DNA of 8,816 bases from Patescibacteria group bacterium (GCA_018895125.1 JAHIOR010000010.1:1-8816); one strand, 5' to 3'. Positions 1 to 6,250 are shown, numbered from the stretch's first letter. Made by a program: numbers and translations. Notes: generated from the sequence alone by a model not told the origin.

Positions 1-1423
1 CATCAATGTAAAAAGTAACCTCAACTTGAGGAACGCCTCTGGGTGATGGAGGAATGCCGTCAAGAATAAATCGCCCCAAAGACTTATTGTCATAAGCCAT
101 GGGTCTTTCTCCTTGTAAAACATGAATCTCAACTGAGGTTTGGTTGTCAGCTGCAGTTGAGAAAACTTGGGTTTTTGAAGTTGGGATGGTCATGTTTTTG
201 GCAATCAAAACAGTATTGACCTGGCCAAAGGTTTCAATTCCTAAAGATAAAGGCGTAACGTCCAGGAGTAAAACGTCTTTAACTTCTCCTTGCAAAATGC
301 CAGCCTGAATGGCAGCGCCAATAGCCACCACCTCGTCTGGATTAATGGTCTTATTAGCTTCTTTGCCGAAAAAGTTTTTAACTGCCTCTTGCATTGCCGG
401 CATTCTAGTCTGGCCGCCAACCAAAATTATTTCTTCAATATCTTTTGGTTCTAATCCAGCTTCTTTCATGGTTTGTTTGATAAGATCGATTGATCTATCA
501 ATGTATTCCCTGACCAGATTTTCCAGCTCAGAACGGGTTAATTTGTAATAGAGATGTTGGGGACCGGATTGACCAGAGGTGATAAACGGCAAGTTAATCT
601 CAGTTTCTTGACTTGAAGACAACTCAATCTTTGCTTTTTCAGCTGCTTCTTTTAGTCTTTGAATAGCTAGAGAATCTTTACTAAGGTCAATACCCTGGTC
701 TTTCTGAAAGTTTTTTACCAACCAATCAATTATCTTTTGATCAAAATCATCTCCGCCCAAATGAGTATCTCCACCCGTAGCTTTAACTTCAACTATGTCT
801 GAAGTAACATTAAGAATGGAAATATCAAAGGTGCCGCCCCCAAAGTCATAAACAACAATCTGCTGATCATTCTTTTTGGTCAGGCCATAAGCTAGAGCTG
901 CAGCCGTTGGTTCATTAATAACTCTTTTGACATCAAAGCCGGCTATTTCACCAGCTACTTTAGTTGCTTTTCTTTGGGAGTCGTCAAAGTAGGCCGGGCA
1001 AGTAATGATTGCTTCAGTAATTTTTTCTCCCAATTTAGTTTCAGCATCTTGTTTCAGCTTTTGTAAAATCATGGCTGAGATTTCCGGAGTCTTAAACCAT
1101 TTCTCCCCCATTTTAACTTCAACGCCGCCGTCTGAAGATTCTTTGATTTCATAGGGCAGAAGCTTTTTATCTCTTTGAACTTCAGGGTCGGTGAATTTTC
1201 TGCCAATCAGTCTTTTGATCGAATAAATAGTGTTTTTATGATTAGTGATAGCTTGTCTTTTAGCAATAATACCCACTAGTCTTTCTCCTGTTTTAGTCAA
1301 AGAAACAACCGAGGGAGTAATCCTAGCTCCTTCTTTGCTTTCAATAATTTTAGGTTCGCCACCTTCAATAATGGCCATAACCGAATAAGTTGTTCCCAGA
1401 TCAATGCCTAATATCTTTGCCAT
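1..1423 (-). CDS. dnaK: Chaperone protein DnaK (Hsp70), C-terminal part beyond the window edge
   Basis: This is the cytoplasmic ATP-dependent Hsp70 chaperone, which folds and refolds client proteins with DnaJ and the exchange factor GrpE. The start is the ATG at 1423 (MAKILGIDLGTTYS). 474 codons are visible without a stop, against about 600-640 residues in a whole DnaK, so the gene is cut by the left edge and not broken. Visible landmarks are the phosphate-binding IDLGTT near residues 7-12, YDFGGGTFD at 192-200, the late ATPase-domain segments ILVGGQTRMP and NPDEVVAIGAA, the interdomain linker around residues 383-389 (DVLLLDV) and the start of the substrate-binding beta domain (TPLSLGIET, DNKSLGRF). 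The segment RKFTDPEVQRDKK matches the longer form of the ATPase domain. It is the third gene of hrcA-grpE-dnaK, 68 nt after grpE. No clear Shine-Dalgarno precedes it. Expression is probably controlled by HrcA at the CIRCE-like site upstream of hrcA. Confidence 0.97.
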   Translation of the reverse strand, partial: MAKILGIDLGTTYSVMAIIEGGEPKIIESKEGARITPSVVSLTKTGERLVGIIAKRQAITNHKNTIYSIKRLIGRKFTDPEVQRDKKLLPYEIKESSDGGVEVKMGEKWFKTPEISAMILQKLKQDAETKLGEKITEAIITCPAYFDDSQRKATKVAGEIAGFDVKRVINEPTAAALAYGLTKKNDQQIVVYDFGGGTFDISILNVTSDIVEVKATGGDTHLGGDDFDQKIIDWLVKNFQKDQGIDLSKDSLAIQRLKEAAEKAKIELSSSQETEINLPFITSGQSGPQHLYYKLTRSELENLVREYIDRSIDLIKQTMKEAGLEPKDIEEIILVGGQTRMPAMQEAVKNFFGKEANKTINPDEVVAIGAAIQAGILQGEVKDVLLLDVTPLSLGIETFGQVNTVLIAKNMTIPTSKTQVFSTAADNQTSVEIHVLQGERPMAYDNKSLGRFILDGIPPSPRGVPQVEVTFYID

Positions 1424-1448
1424 AGTTTTTATTATCTTTTGTTAATAG

Positions 1449-1484
1449 CGAATTAAAGATTCGGTATATCAAACTTTTAGTTTG
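1449..1484 (-). other. grpE-dnaK intergenic region with two short inverted repeats
   Basis: The 68-nt gap between grpE and dnaK holds two small perfect inverted repeats: CGAAT-N5-ATTCG at 1449-1463 and CAAACT-N3-AGTTTG at 1470-1484. Neither is followed by a T-run on the minus strand, so they do not look like terminators. They could be weak mRNA hairpins that separate or stabilise the dnaK message, or chance. I see no convincing internal promoter or second CIRCE here. Confidence 0.3.
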
Positions 1485-1491
1485 TTATTGA

Positions 1492-1998
1492 TTATTTGTT
1501 TTTAGAGACCTTAACTTTAGCTGGTCTCAAAAGGCTTTGACTGACTAAATATCCTTTTTGAATTTCTTCGACAATAATTCCTGTTTCTTTGTCTGATTCT
1601 ATTTCTTCAACAACTTCGTGAAATCGGGGATCAAACTGCTTACCAATGGTTTCTAAAGGCTCGATACCTTGATTTTTTAAAAGGCTTTCTAGCTGAACTT
1701 TTATCTGCAATAGTCCTTGAACATATTGATCTTTCTTCAGATCTTCAGGCAAGTTTTTTTCTGCCAGATAAAGATTGTCAAGAAAGGGCAGAATTTTTAA
1801 AATCATGCCTTGGTTGGCCAAATCAATTATTTTTTCAAATCTTTCCATTTCCTCTTTCTTGTAATTTAAGAAATCTGCCCTTGATCTTTGCCAGCCAGCC
1901 AGATATTCGTCCCTTTGCTTTTGGCAATCTTTAAGCTCCTCTGCTGGCGGCGGAAATGTTTCTTCTTTTTTAATTTCTTTGTTTAGCTCAGAAGTCAT
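1492..1998 (-). CDS. grpE: Nucleotide exchange factor GrpE
   Basis: GrpE is the dimeric cytoplasmic cofactor that opens the DnaK nucleotide-binding domain to release ADP. At 168 residues the product has a usual bacterial length. The acidic and charged N-terminal part (residues 1-50) and the helix with RADFLNYKKEEMERFE fit the long coiled-coil dimer stalk. The conserved body follows: ILPFLDNLYLAEKNL, then GIEPLETIGKQFDPRFHEVV and the C-terminal beta-domain signature KGYLVSQSLLRPAKVKVSK. Its ATG at 1998 lies inside the 3' end of hrcA (11-nt overlap, 1988-1998), so translation is probably coupled to hrcA. No separate Shine-Dalgarno is seen. The position between hrcA and dnaK is the classical order. 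Confidence 0.96.
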   Translation of the reverse strand: MTSELNKEIKKEETFPPPAEELKDCQKQRDEYLAGWQRSRADFLNYKKEEMERFEKIIDLANQGMILKILPFLDNLYLAEKNLPEDLKKDQYVQGLLQIKVQLESLLKNQGIEPLETIGKQFDPRFHEVVEEIESDKETGIIVEEIQKGYLVSQSLLRPAKVKVSKNK

Positions 1999-2710
1999 TG
2001 GAAAATATATTGATTATTGAGTTAATAATGTCTATATTCCGGTCATATTCCATTCTTTTTGGTCCGAAAATCGCCATCACTCCCCTTTCTTTGTCCGGCA
2101 AGAGTAGGTTGCCGGCAATGGCAGAGAAGCCTTCGGCTTCTCGGCTCGGATTCTCTTTGCCGATGAAAATCTTGATTTCGCCGGAAAAATCCATTTCCGG
2201 AATGATATCCTTCTCCCATGAGTCAATCATTTTGGCAAAGCTTTCAAAGACTCGGCTGTCTTCAAATTCCGGCTCTCTGATTATCTGGCTCCAGCCTTCT
2301 TTGAAAAATAGGTTTTCTTCGGGCAAATAACTTAAAACCAGAGAAGAAGTCAGTTCAGATATTATTCTGGTTAGTTCTTGGGTGGCTTTGGGGCGATCTT
2401 CTTTTGCGCCTGTAAATTGCTTGATTCTCTCCGTAGATTTTTTGTGGCCAATCCTTTGTTCTTTGCGCATCAGAAGGTTGTTCACGAAAAATCGGTAGGC
2501 CTTGTCAGTCGGAATTCTGCCTGCAGAAACGAACGGTTGGGATAAATAGCCGGCTTTTTCCAGTTTTTCCATTTCAATCCTTAACATTGCTGGCTTAATG
2601 CCAAAGGCGTGTTTCTTTGCCAAAGCAGCCGATGCCACTGGTTCGGCAGTTTTGACGTATTCTTCAATCAGTTTTTCCAAAATGCTTTTCTGCCTTTCAG
2701 TAATTTCCAT
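1988..2710 (-). CDS. hrcA: Heat-inducible transcription repressor HrcA (short form)
   Basis: HrcA is the dimeric DNA-binding repressor of class I heat-shock operons; it binds CIRCE operators and in well-studied species is kept active by GroEL. The N-terminal winged helix covers roughly residues 1-75 (TERQKSILEKLIEEYVKTAEPVAS) and ends in the HrcA hallmark SAGRIPTDKAYRFFV. The C-terminal hallmark GVMAIFGPKRMEYDRNIDII is also present. At 240 residues it is about 100 shorter than the usual 340 or so; the missing length lies in the middle, between the winged helix and the GAF-like domain. The start MEITERQ fits the family N-terminus, and the ATG is only 7 nt from a good -10 box. It heads the operon and overlaps grpE by 11 nt. 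Its TGA stop supports a standard code. Confidence 0.95.
   Translation of the reverse strand: MEITERQKSILEKLIEEYVKTAEPVASAALAKKHAFGIKPAMLRIEMEKLEKAGYLSQPFVSAGRIPTDKAYRFFVNNLLMRKEQRIGHKKSTERIKQFTGAKEDRPKATQELTRIISELTSSLVLSYLPEENLFFKEGWSQIIREPEFEDSRVFESFAKMIDSWEKDIIPEMDFSGEIKIFIGKENPSREAEGFSAIAGNLLLPDKERGVMAIFGPKRMEYDRNIDIINSIINIFSNDF
2124..2142. repeat. Perfect 8-bp-arm palindrome within hrcA
   Basis: GAGAAGCC-TTC-GGCTTCTC is a perfect inverted repeat with a 3-nt loop, more GC-rich than its surroundings. It encodes about residues R190-S196 of HrcA. The spacing between the conserved EN and S-x-I positions looks normal for HrcA, so it does not appear to lengthen the protein. It may be a chance mRNA hairpin or a very small repeat. 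Confidence 0.4.
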
Positions 2711-2717
2711 ATCAACT

Positions 2718-2745
2718 ATTGTAACAAACCCAGATTAGCAGTCAA
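2718..2745 (-). promoter_or_regulatory. hrcA-grpE-dnaK promoter (sigma70-type, predicted leaderless)
   Basis: Read on the minus strand, a -35 box TTGACT (2740-2745) and a -10 box TACAAT (2718-2723) are separated by 16 nt. The hrcA ATG begins 7 nt after the -10 box. A normal start point would therefore fall at or within a nucleotide of the ATG, giving a leaderless mRNA. There is no room for a Shine-Dalgarno downstream of this promoter. The boxes are clear matches to consensus; the leaderless start is an inference. Confidence 0.75.
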
Positions 2746-2761
2746 GGGCTTAGATTGCTAG
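2735..2761. promoter_or_regulatory. CIRCE-like operator for HrcA
   Basis: TTAGCAGTC-N9-GATTGCTAG matches the CIRCE consensus TTAGCACTC-N9-GAGTGCTAA at 8 of 9 positions in the left arm and 7 of 9 in the right, with the exact 9-nt spacer. It lies 24 bp upstream of the hrcA start and covers the -35 box (2740-2745), so a bound HrcA would block RNA polymerase. The position and match make autoregulation of hrcA-grpE-dnaK very likely. Confidence 0.85.
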
Positions 2762-2770
2762 TCCATCATT

Positions 2771-3559
2771 CTATTGGTAGTAAGTTTTGCTGAATCTTAA
2801 ATCAATATATTCAAGGCTTTGCCTTTTTTCTGCCGGCAACTGCTTTTCTAGTATCAGTTCCAGTTCGATCAATTGCCAGTTCACATCCCCCTCCAGATAA
2901 AAATATATTTGCCAACTCTCAGTGGTTTTAACATTAAGCCTAGCTTCGCTTTCAAAGAGAATAAATTCTTCGGTCTTAATTTCGGTTTTAGCTTCAATTG
3001 TTTCTTTAATATTTAAAATTTGAGAAAGGGTTTCTTCTTCAATTACCTTGTTGGTTACGGAGATTTCTCCTCGAGGTTGCATTGAAGTGATTATTAAATC
3101 TGCTTTGGCTTGGTTATCAGATTGTTCAAAGGCAATCCCATTTTTATCTATGAAAAAGTAATTTTCTGATCCAGACCATCGCGCCAGTCTTTGTCTTTCC
3201 ATGATTTCGATTGATAAAGAGTTAGGAAACAGTTTTTTTATCTTCAGGTCGTCGATAAGAGGATAATTTTCTAGGATTTTAGCTTTAATTAATTTTGGGT
3301 TAGTTAAAAAAATACTTTGGCTTTCAAAAAAGAGGAGTTTTGTTTTTGTTTCCGGGTAAGTCAATTGTTCAATTTCACTAATACTTATTCTTTTATTTCC
3401 AGAAACCAAGATCATTTTAATCTGAAAAAGCGGTGCAAAAATAACTAGCCAAGAAAAAAAACTTAGTATTAACACAATTAAGAATACGGCTTGAAACAAT
3501 TTGTTTCTGAAAATAGATTTTTTCTTTTTGACTCGATATCTTTTTTTTGATCTTTTCAT
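2771..3559 (-). CDS. ftsQ: Cell division protein FtsQ/DivIB
   Basis: FtsQ/DivIB is a bitopic membrane protein of the divisome that works with FtsB and FtsL to control septal peptidoglycan synthesis. The 262 residues show the expected order. A very basic cytoplasmic tail (1-20, rich in K and R) precedes one transmembrane helix (about 20-42). The POTRA domain (about 45-116) starts FQIKMILVSGNKRISISEIEQL and ends PNSLSIEIMERQRLARW. A beta domain follows, with YFFIDKNGIAF and the C-terminal LEYIDLRFSKTYYQ. Length is normal for the family. The start lies 6 nt after the stop of the upstream FemX-like gene, so the two are surely cotranscribed; only a weak purine stretch precedes the ATG. Its stop is 60 bp from hrcA, and no separate terminator is visible between them. 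Confidence 0.93.
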   Translation of the reverse strand: MKRSKKRYRVKKKKSIFRNKLFQAVFLIVLILSFFSWLVIFAPLFQIKMILVSGNKRISISEIEQLTYPETKTKLLFFESQSIFLTNPKLIKAKILENYPLIDDLKIKKLFPNSLSIEIMERQRLARWSGSENYFFIDKNGIAFEQSDNQAKADLIITSMQPRGEISVTNKVIEEETLSQILNIKETIEAKTEIKTEEFILFESEARLNVKTTESWQIYFYLEGDVNWQLIELELILEKQLPAEKRQSLEYIDLRFSKTYYQ

Positions 3560-3565
3560 AATCTT

Positions 3566-4591
3566 TTAAAGCCGGCGTTTTAATTTTCTGACTTTTTCAA
3601 AGGCGTAAGTTAACCAATATTTATTTGAAACTATTAAGTCTTGAGTTTTGATATATTCATCAGCTTGACCGCCAAAGCCCATTTTAAATAAAGTCGGTCC
3701 AGCCCAGGGGTGACGAGGCTGTTTTTTGGGATCCACAAAACCCCAGAAATCATAAAGATAGCAGTTTCGTTTCTTAGCCTCCTTAACTATTTCCCAAAGC
3801 AGCCGGTAAGGTATGGAGAGTTTGGCAAATTTAGGTTCAGAGATAGCGTGATGATAAAAACCCATTCCAGACCAGAAAATGACAAAGGCGCCAGCGGCCA
3901 CTTCATTTCCATGGCGGGCAAAGAACAGGCAAACTTCATTTTCTCGGTTAAAAGCCTTAAATTCTTTTTCAAGATATTCAAGCGAAAACGGGATAAAATT
4001 CTGCCTTTCTGAAACTAGATCATGAAATTCACTAAAAAGCTTGACGTCTTCAAGGCTAGTACTTTTTGAAATAATAATATCTTGGTTTTTTTCTCCCTGT
4101 CTGATAAGGTATTTTGTAGTTTTGCGCATTTTAGACCAAAGCTCTGCCTCGGTTGGCTCAAGATTAAGTTTCCAACTGGCCTCAGGATGCATTTGCAATG
4201 GAGCATTTCTGAAACCAAGCTCTTTAAAAATTTTAATATTAGCCTCATTTCTTTCTGAAATTGGATTTATTCTGACAAAAGCAGCTTTTTCTTGTAAAGC
4301 CAATTCTTTCGATTTTTGAGTTAAGATGTTGAAAATATCAGAAGTATTAATAGAATTTTTCAGTACCGGTCCGTGAGGAATAAGCAAAAATGTTCCTCTT
4401 TTGGCTGTTTTTTTCTCAACCAAGGCTACGGCCAACAGTTCTTGGTTTTCAAAAATGCCAAATCTCCAGATTTTTTCATCCATTAGTTTGCTGAATTCGC
4501 CCCAATTCCACGACTGCAAAAAAGTCCTTTCCTGGCATTGGTCAAGAAAACTTTCCCAGATTTTTTTGTTTTCAATTTCTCTAATTTCCAT
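3566..4591 (-). CDS. FemX/FemAB-like peptidoglycan bridge aminoacyltransferase (copy 1)
   Basis: This belongs to the FemABX/MurM family: cytoplasmic enzymes with two GNAT-like domains that transfer an amino acid from aminoacyl-tRNA to the stem peptide of lipid II or its UDP precursor. Signatures in order are FLQSWNWGEF (24-33), the loop LIPHGPV (to residue 76), MHPEASWKLNL (134-144), KMRKTTKYLIRQ (154-165), YDFWGF (280-285), HPWAG (294-298) and FKMGFGG (302-308). The 341 residues fit the compact FemX type, without the coiled-coil arm of staphylococcal FemA. The C-terminus is basic (FEKVRKLKRRL) and could touch tRNA or membrane lipid. It begins 17 nt after the DegT-like aminotransferase and ends 6 nt before ftsQ, placing it in an envelope and division operon. 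No Shine-Dalgarno is seen. The amino acid added cannot be read from sequence. Confidence 0.88.
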   Translation of the reverse strand: MEIREIENKKIWESFLDQCQERTFLQSWNWGEFSKLMDEKIWRFGIFENQELLAVALVEKKTAKRGTFLLIPHGPVLKNSINTSDIFNILTQKSKELALQEKAAFVRINPISERNEANIKIFKELGFRNAPLQMHPEASWKLNLEPTEAELWSKMRKTTKYLIRQGEKNQDIIISKSTSLEDVKLFSEFHDLVSERQNFIPFSLEYLEKEFKAFNRENEVCLFFARHGNEVAAGAFVIFWSGMGFYHHAISEPKFAKLSIPYRLLWEIVKEAKKRNCYLYDFWGFVDPKKQPRHPWAGPTLFKMGFGGQADEYIKTQDLIVSNKYWLTYAFEKVRKLKRRL

Positions 4592-4608
4592 ATGATTTAT
4601 GACGAATT

Positions 4609-5994
4609 TTACAGAGGACGGGCCTCTGTATGCTTGGTTTTAAGGAAATCAATGATTCTCTTGGCGTCCTTTTTCGATATATTAATATGGGTGGGGAGGT
4701 TGATGATGTTTTCAGCGATTTTTTCAGCGATTGGGCAATCCCCTGCTCTATAACCCAATTTTTTTTGATTAGTGTCGGGAGGAACAATAGCGGTTTTTCT
4801 CCAGCCATCATCAAGGAAAATTTTTTGTTTTCTGGCTTTCTTTAAAATTTTATCAGTATCTTTGTCTTTTAACAAAAGAGAATATCTCATATAAATTCTT
4901 CCGGGCAAATCCGGGGGAAGCGAAAAATCGGTATTTTTGAGATTTTCTCGGTAAAAACCAGCGATTTCTTTTTGATGAGCGAGGATCTTGTTGAGTTTAT
5001 CAAATTGGTTTAATGCCAGAATAGCTAGAGCTTCGGGCATTTTTTTAGTAAAATTAGCCGGCATTTCTCCTTTTTTTTCTTTGTTTTGGACCGCTTTGGA
5101 AAGGATTTTCAGCTTTTGTAAGAGTATTAACATCCATTTTCCCAATCCGCAAAAATTGTAAAAAGGGATAACCAGGAAATTGGTCAAAATCGGGTGCAGT
5201 AGTTGTTGGAAAATCCAGAAATAAGACGGTTCAGGAAGTTTATCTCGATATTCCCCTATTCTTTTTGCCAATTCTTCGTCATTTGTTATTGCCATGCCGC
5301 CAAAAACCGAGGAAATGACCTTATCTCGACCGAAACTGAAAAAAGCAGCCGTGCCAAATGTTCCCAGTTTTTTTTCATTGTAAGTGGCGCCGAGCGAATG
5401 AGCGCAATCTTCAATCAAAATTAGGTTGTGTTTTTTACAGATTTCCACGATTTTATTGTCTTCCGAGACATCAGCGGGTTTACCCGCCGACTCGGCCTTC
5501 GTAGCCGCTTCGGCGAAGGAGGCAGCTTTAGCGAAGGCGGGTAAACCGAAAGTATGTTGGACCAAAACAACCTTGCTTTTATCAGTAATCTTTTTTTCCA
5601 GATCATCTGGATTAATATTTAAAGTTTCCTCTTCGATGTCGACGAAAACAGGTTTTAAGTCAGCGGCTAAAATCGGATTGACTACGGCATTGCAAGTAAA
5701 TCCTTGGATTAAAACTTCGCTGTCTGGTTCAAAGGTCAGGCATTTTAAAATTGCCAAAAAAGCTGTTCGACCGGAATTGAAAGTAAAAGCATATTTGGCG
5801 CCAAGATAATCTTTAAATTTTTGTTCAAACAAGTTTAACGGATTTTCGACGATCGTCGATTTTCTGTTATTGGTCCATTTCCAGGGTTGAAAAATTAGCT
5901 TCAAAGCCAAAACAATGTCGTCTTTTTCCGTATTCGGCGAAAGGGAGGTAAAAATTGGTCTATCTTGACAATACTTAGTTTTCATGTTATTCAT
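4609..5994 (-). CDS. DegT/DnrJ/EryC1/StrS-type PLP-dependent aminotransferase, with an in-frame repeat insertion
   Basis: This is a fold-type I PLP enzyme of the sugar aminotransferase superfamily, which typically transfers an amino group from glutamate to a keto-sugar nucleotide. Landmarks are the cofactor-phosphate segment FNSGRTAF (72-79), GFTCNAVVNPIL (98-109), HTFGLP (147-152), the PLP-contacting EDCAHSLGA (195-203) and FSFGRDK, with the predicted Schiff-base lysine K225. At 461 residues it is longer than the usual 370-400. Two extras account for this: a repeat-derived segment of about 21 residues (about 153-173) between HTFGLP and the following helix, and a hydrophobic stretch at about 258-295 that could sit on the membrane. 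All key residues remain, so the enzyme is probably active. It leads the run aminotransferase-femX-ftsQ, with its ATG 7 nt past a plausible -10 box. MNNM offers a second possible start at codon 4. The substrate is unknown; a surface amino sugar is a reasonable guess. Confidence 0.85.
   Translation of the reverse strand: MNNMKTKYCQDRPIFTSLSPNTEKDDIVLALKLIFQPWKWTNNRKSTIVENPLNLFEQKFKDYLGAKYAFTFNSGRTAFLAILKCLTFEPDSEVLIQGFTCNAVVNPILAADLKPVFVDIEEETLNINPDDLEKKITDKSKVVLVQHTFGLPAFAKAASFAEAATKAESAGKPADVSEDNKIVEICKKHNLILIEDCAHSLGATYNEKKLGTFGTAAFFSFGRDKVISSVFGGMAITNDEELAKRIGEYRDKLPEPSYFWIFQQLLHPILTNFLVIPFYNFCGLGKWMLILLQKLKILSKAVQNKEKKGEMPANFTKKMPEALAILALNQFDKLNKILAHQKEIAGFYRENLKNTDFSLPPDLPGRIYMRYSLLLKDKDTDKILKKARKQKIFLDDGWRKTAIVPPDTNQKKLGYRAGDCPIAEKIAENIINLPTHINISKKDAKRIIDFLKTKHTEARPL
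5477..5547. repeat. 71-bp palindromic element inserted in frame in the aminotransferase gene
   Basis: The element is bounded by perfect 12-bp inverted repeats, GGTTTACCCGCC (5477-5488) and GGCGGGTAAACC (5536-5547). It contains a second inverted pair, CCTTCG (5496-5501) with CGAAGG (5514-5519). It is much more GC-rich than the flanking gene. Read with the gene it encodes an Ala/Lys/Glu-rich segment (AFAKAASFAEAATKAESAGKP) where homologues would be expected to run directly from HTFGLP to AD. GLP before and GKP after look like a duplicated junction. The net gain is about 63 nt, keeping the frame. The form resembles the palindromic elements of Rickettsia genes; relation to any named family is not established here. 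Confidence 0.8.
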
Positions 5995-5998
5995 TGTC

Positions 5999-6004
5999 TA
6001 TAAT
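5999..6004 (+). promoter_or_regulatory. Candidate -10 box for the small plus-strand gene
   Basis: A perfect TATAAT lies 35 nt upstream of the small plus-strand ATG, which would give a leader of about 29 nt carrying the Shine-Dalgarno. The only -35 candidate at acceptable spacing (TTAGTT, 5975-5980, 18 nt) is weak. The box overlaps the divergent minus-strand -10 box, so the two promoters would compete. Confidence 0.35.
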
Positions 6005-6030
6005 CTATTTCAAAATATTCTATTTGTCAG
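6002..6030 (-). promoter_or_regulatory. Candidate promoter of the aminotransferase-femX-ftsQ operon
   Basis: On the minus strand, CTGACA (6025-6030) and TAGATT (6002-6007) lie 17 nt apart, and the aminotransferase ATG follows 7 nt after the -10 box. This is the same geometry as the hrcA promoter and again predicts a leaderless mRNA. The -10 match is moderate (4 of 6). The site overlaps the plus-strand TATAAT and the plus-strand Shine-Dalgarno of the divergent small gene. Confidence 0.5.
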
Positions 6031-6034
6031 GAGG
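6029..6034 (+). promoter_or_regulatory. Strong Shine-Dalgarno AGGAGG of the small plus-strand ORF
   Basis: AGGAGG is a full match to the anti-Shine-Dalgarno core and lies 5 nt before the ATG at 6040, an ideal spacing. It decides the start of this small ORF. None of the minus-strand genes whose starts are visible has a comparable site. Confidence 0.7.
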
Positions 6035-6039
6035 ACAAA

Positions 6040-6207
6040 ATGAATGCAAGGAAAGACTTAGGTTTCTATTACGCTCTTGCCGGATTAGGTGTTTGTTCAT
6101 TTTTTTCCGGCATTCATGCTGGCAAAGGGGAAATTATTGCAAGCCTATTGCTCGCGGGCTTTGCAACAGTATGCCTAATCATGACTATCCTTTTTTATTC
6201 AAAATGA
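6040..6207 (+). CDS. Small two-helix membrane protein, unknown function (55 aa)
   Basis: This ORF starts MNARKDLGFYYALAGLG, ends ILFYSK with a TGA stop, and is the only plausible plus-strand gene in the window. Two hydrophobic segments, about residues 8-27 and 33-53, are joined by a short polar turn (HAGKGE), predicting a small hairpin membrane protein. Support comes from the ideal AGGAGG at 5-nt spacing, a TATAAT farther upstream and a Rho-independent terminator 11 nt after the stop. It lies in the gap between the Mur-type ligase and the aminotransferase, divergent from the latter. I do not recognise a family. It could be a small envelope protein, a membrane-active peptide such as a toxin, or a recently acquired gene. 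A longer frame beginning at 5994 overlaps it but has no start signals. Confidence 0.6.
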   Translation: MNARKDLGFYYALAGLGVCSFFSGIHAGKGEIIASLLLAGFATVCLIMTILFYSK

Positions 6208-6218
6208 TAGTCCCGACA

Positions 6219-6250
6219 GTCGCATCCACAAAAGGGTGCGACTTTAATTT
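6219..6250 (+). terminator. Rho-independent terminator of the small plus-strand gene
   Basis: GTCGCATCC (6219-6227), loop ACAAAA and GGGTGCGAC (6234-6242) form a 9-bp stem with one G-U pair in the plus-strand RNA, followed by TTTAATTT. On the minus strand the same pair becomes an A-C mismatch and no T-run follows, so the hairpin is oriented to end the plus-strand transcript. Its tail overlaps the stop codon of the converging Mur-type ligase gene (6244-6246). Confidence 0.75.

Noticed and set aside
1470..1484. A hairpin between grpE and dnaK as a terminator or second heat-shock operator
   Set aside because: The stem is only 6 bp with no T-run, and it has no resemblance to the CIRCE arms.
1998..2330. 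A 110-codon plus-strand frame antisense to hrcA
   Set aside because: HrcA signatures on the minus strand cover the same bases and the antisense product has no recognisable features or start signals.
5426..5809. A 127-codon plus-strand frame antisense to the aminotransferase
   Set aside because: The opposite strand encodes a clear PLP aminotransferase with conserved motifs; the antisense frame is kept open partly by the Ala-rich repeat.
5965..6004. A perfect TTGACA (5965-5970) upstream of TATAAT (5999-6004) on the plus strand
   Set aside because: The spacing is 28 nt, far beyond the 16-18 nt needed for one sigma70 promoter; only the TATAAT was kept as a weak candidate.
6219..6242. The same hairpin as a terminator for the minus-strand ligase gene
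   Set aside because: On that strand it contains an A-C mismatch and is followed by a mixed sequence and not a T-run.
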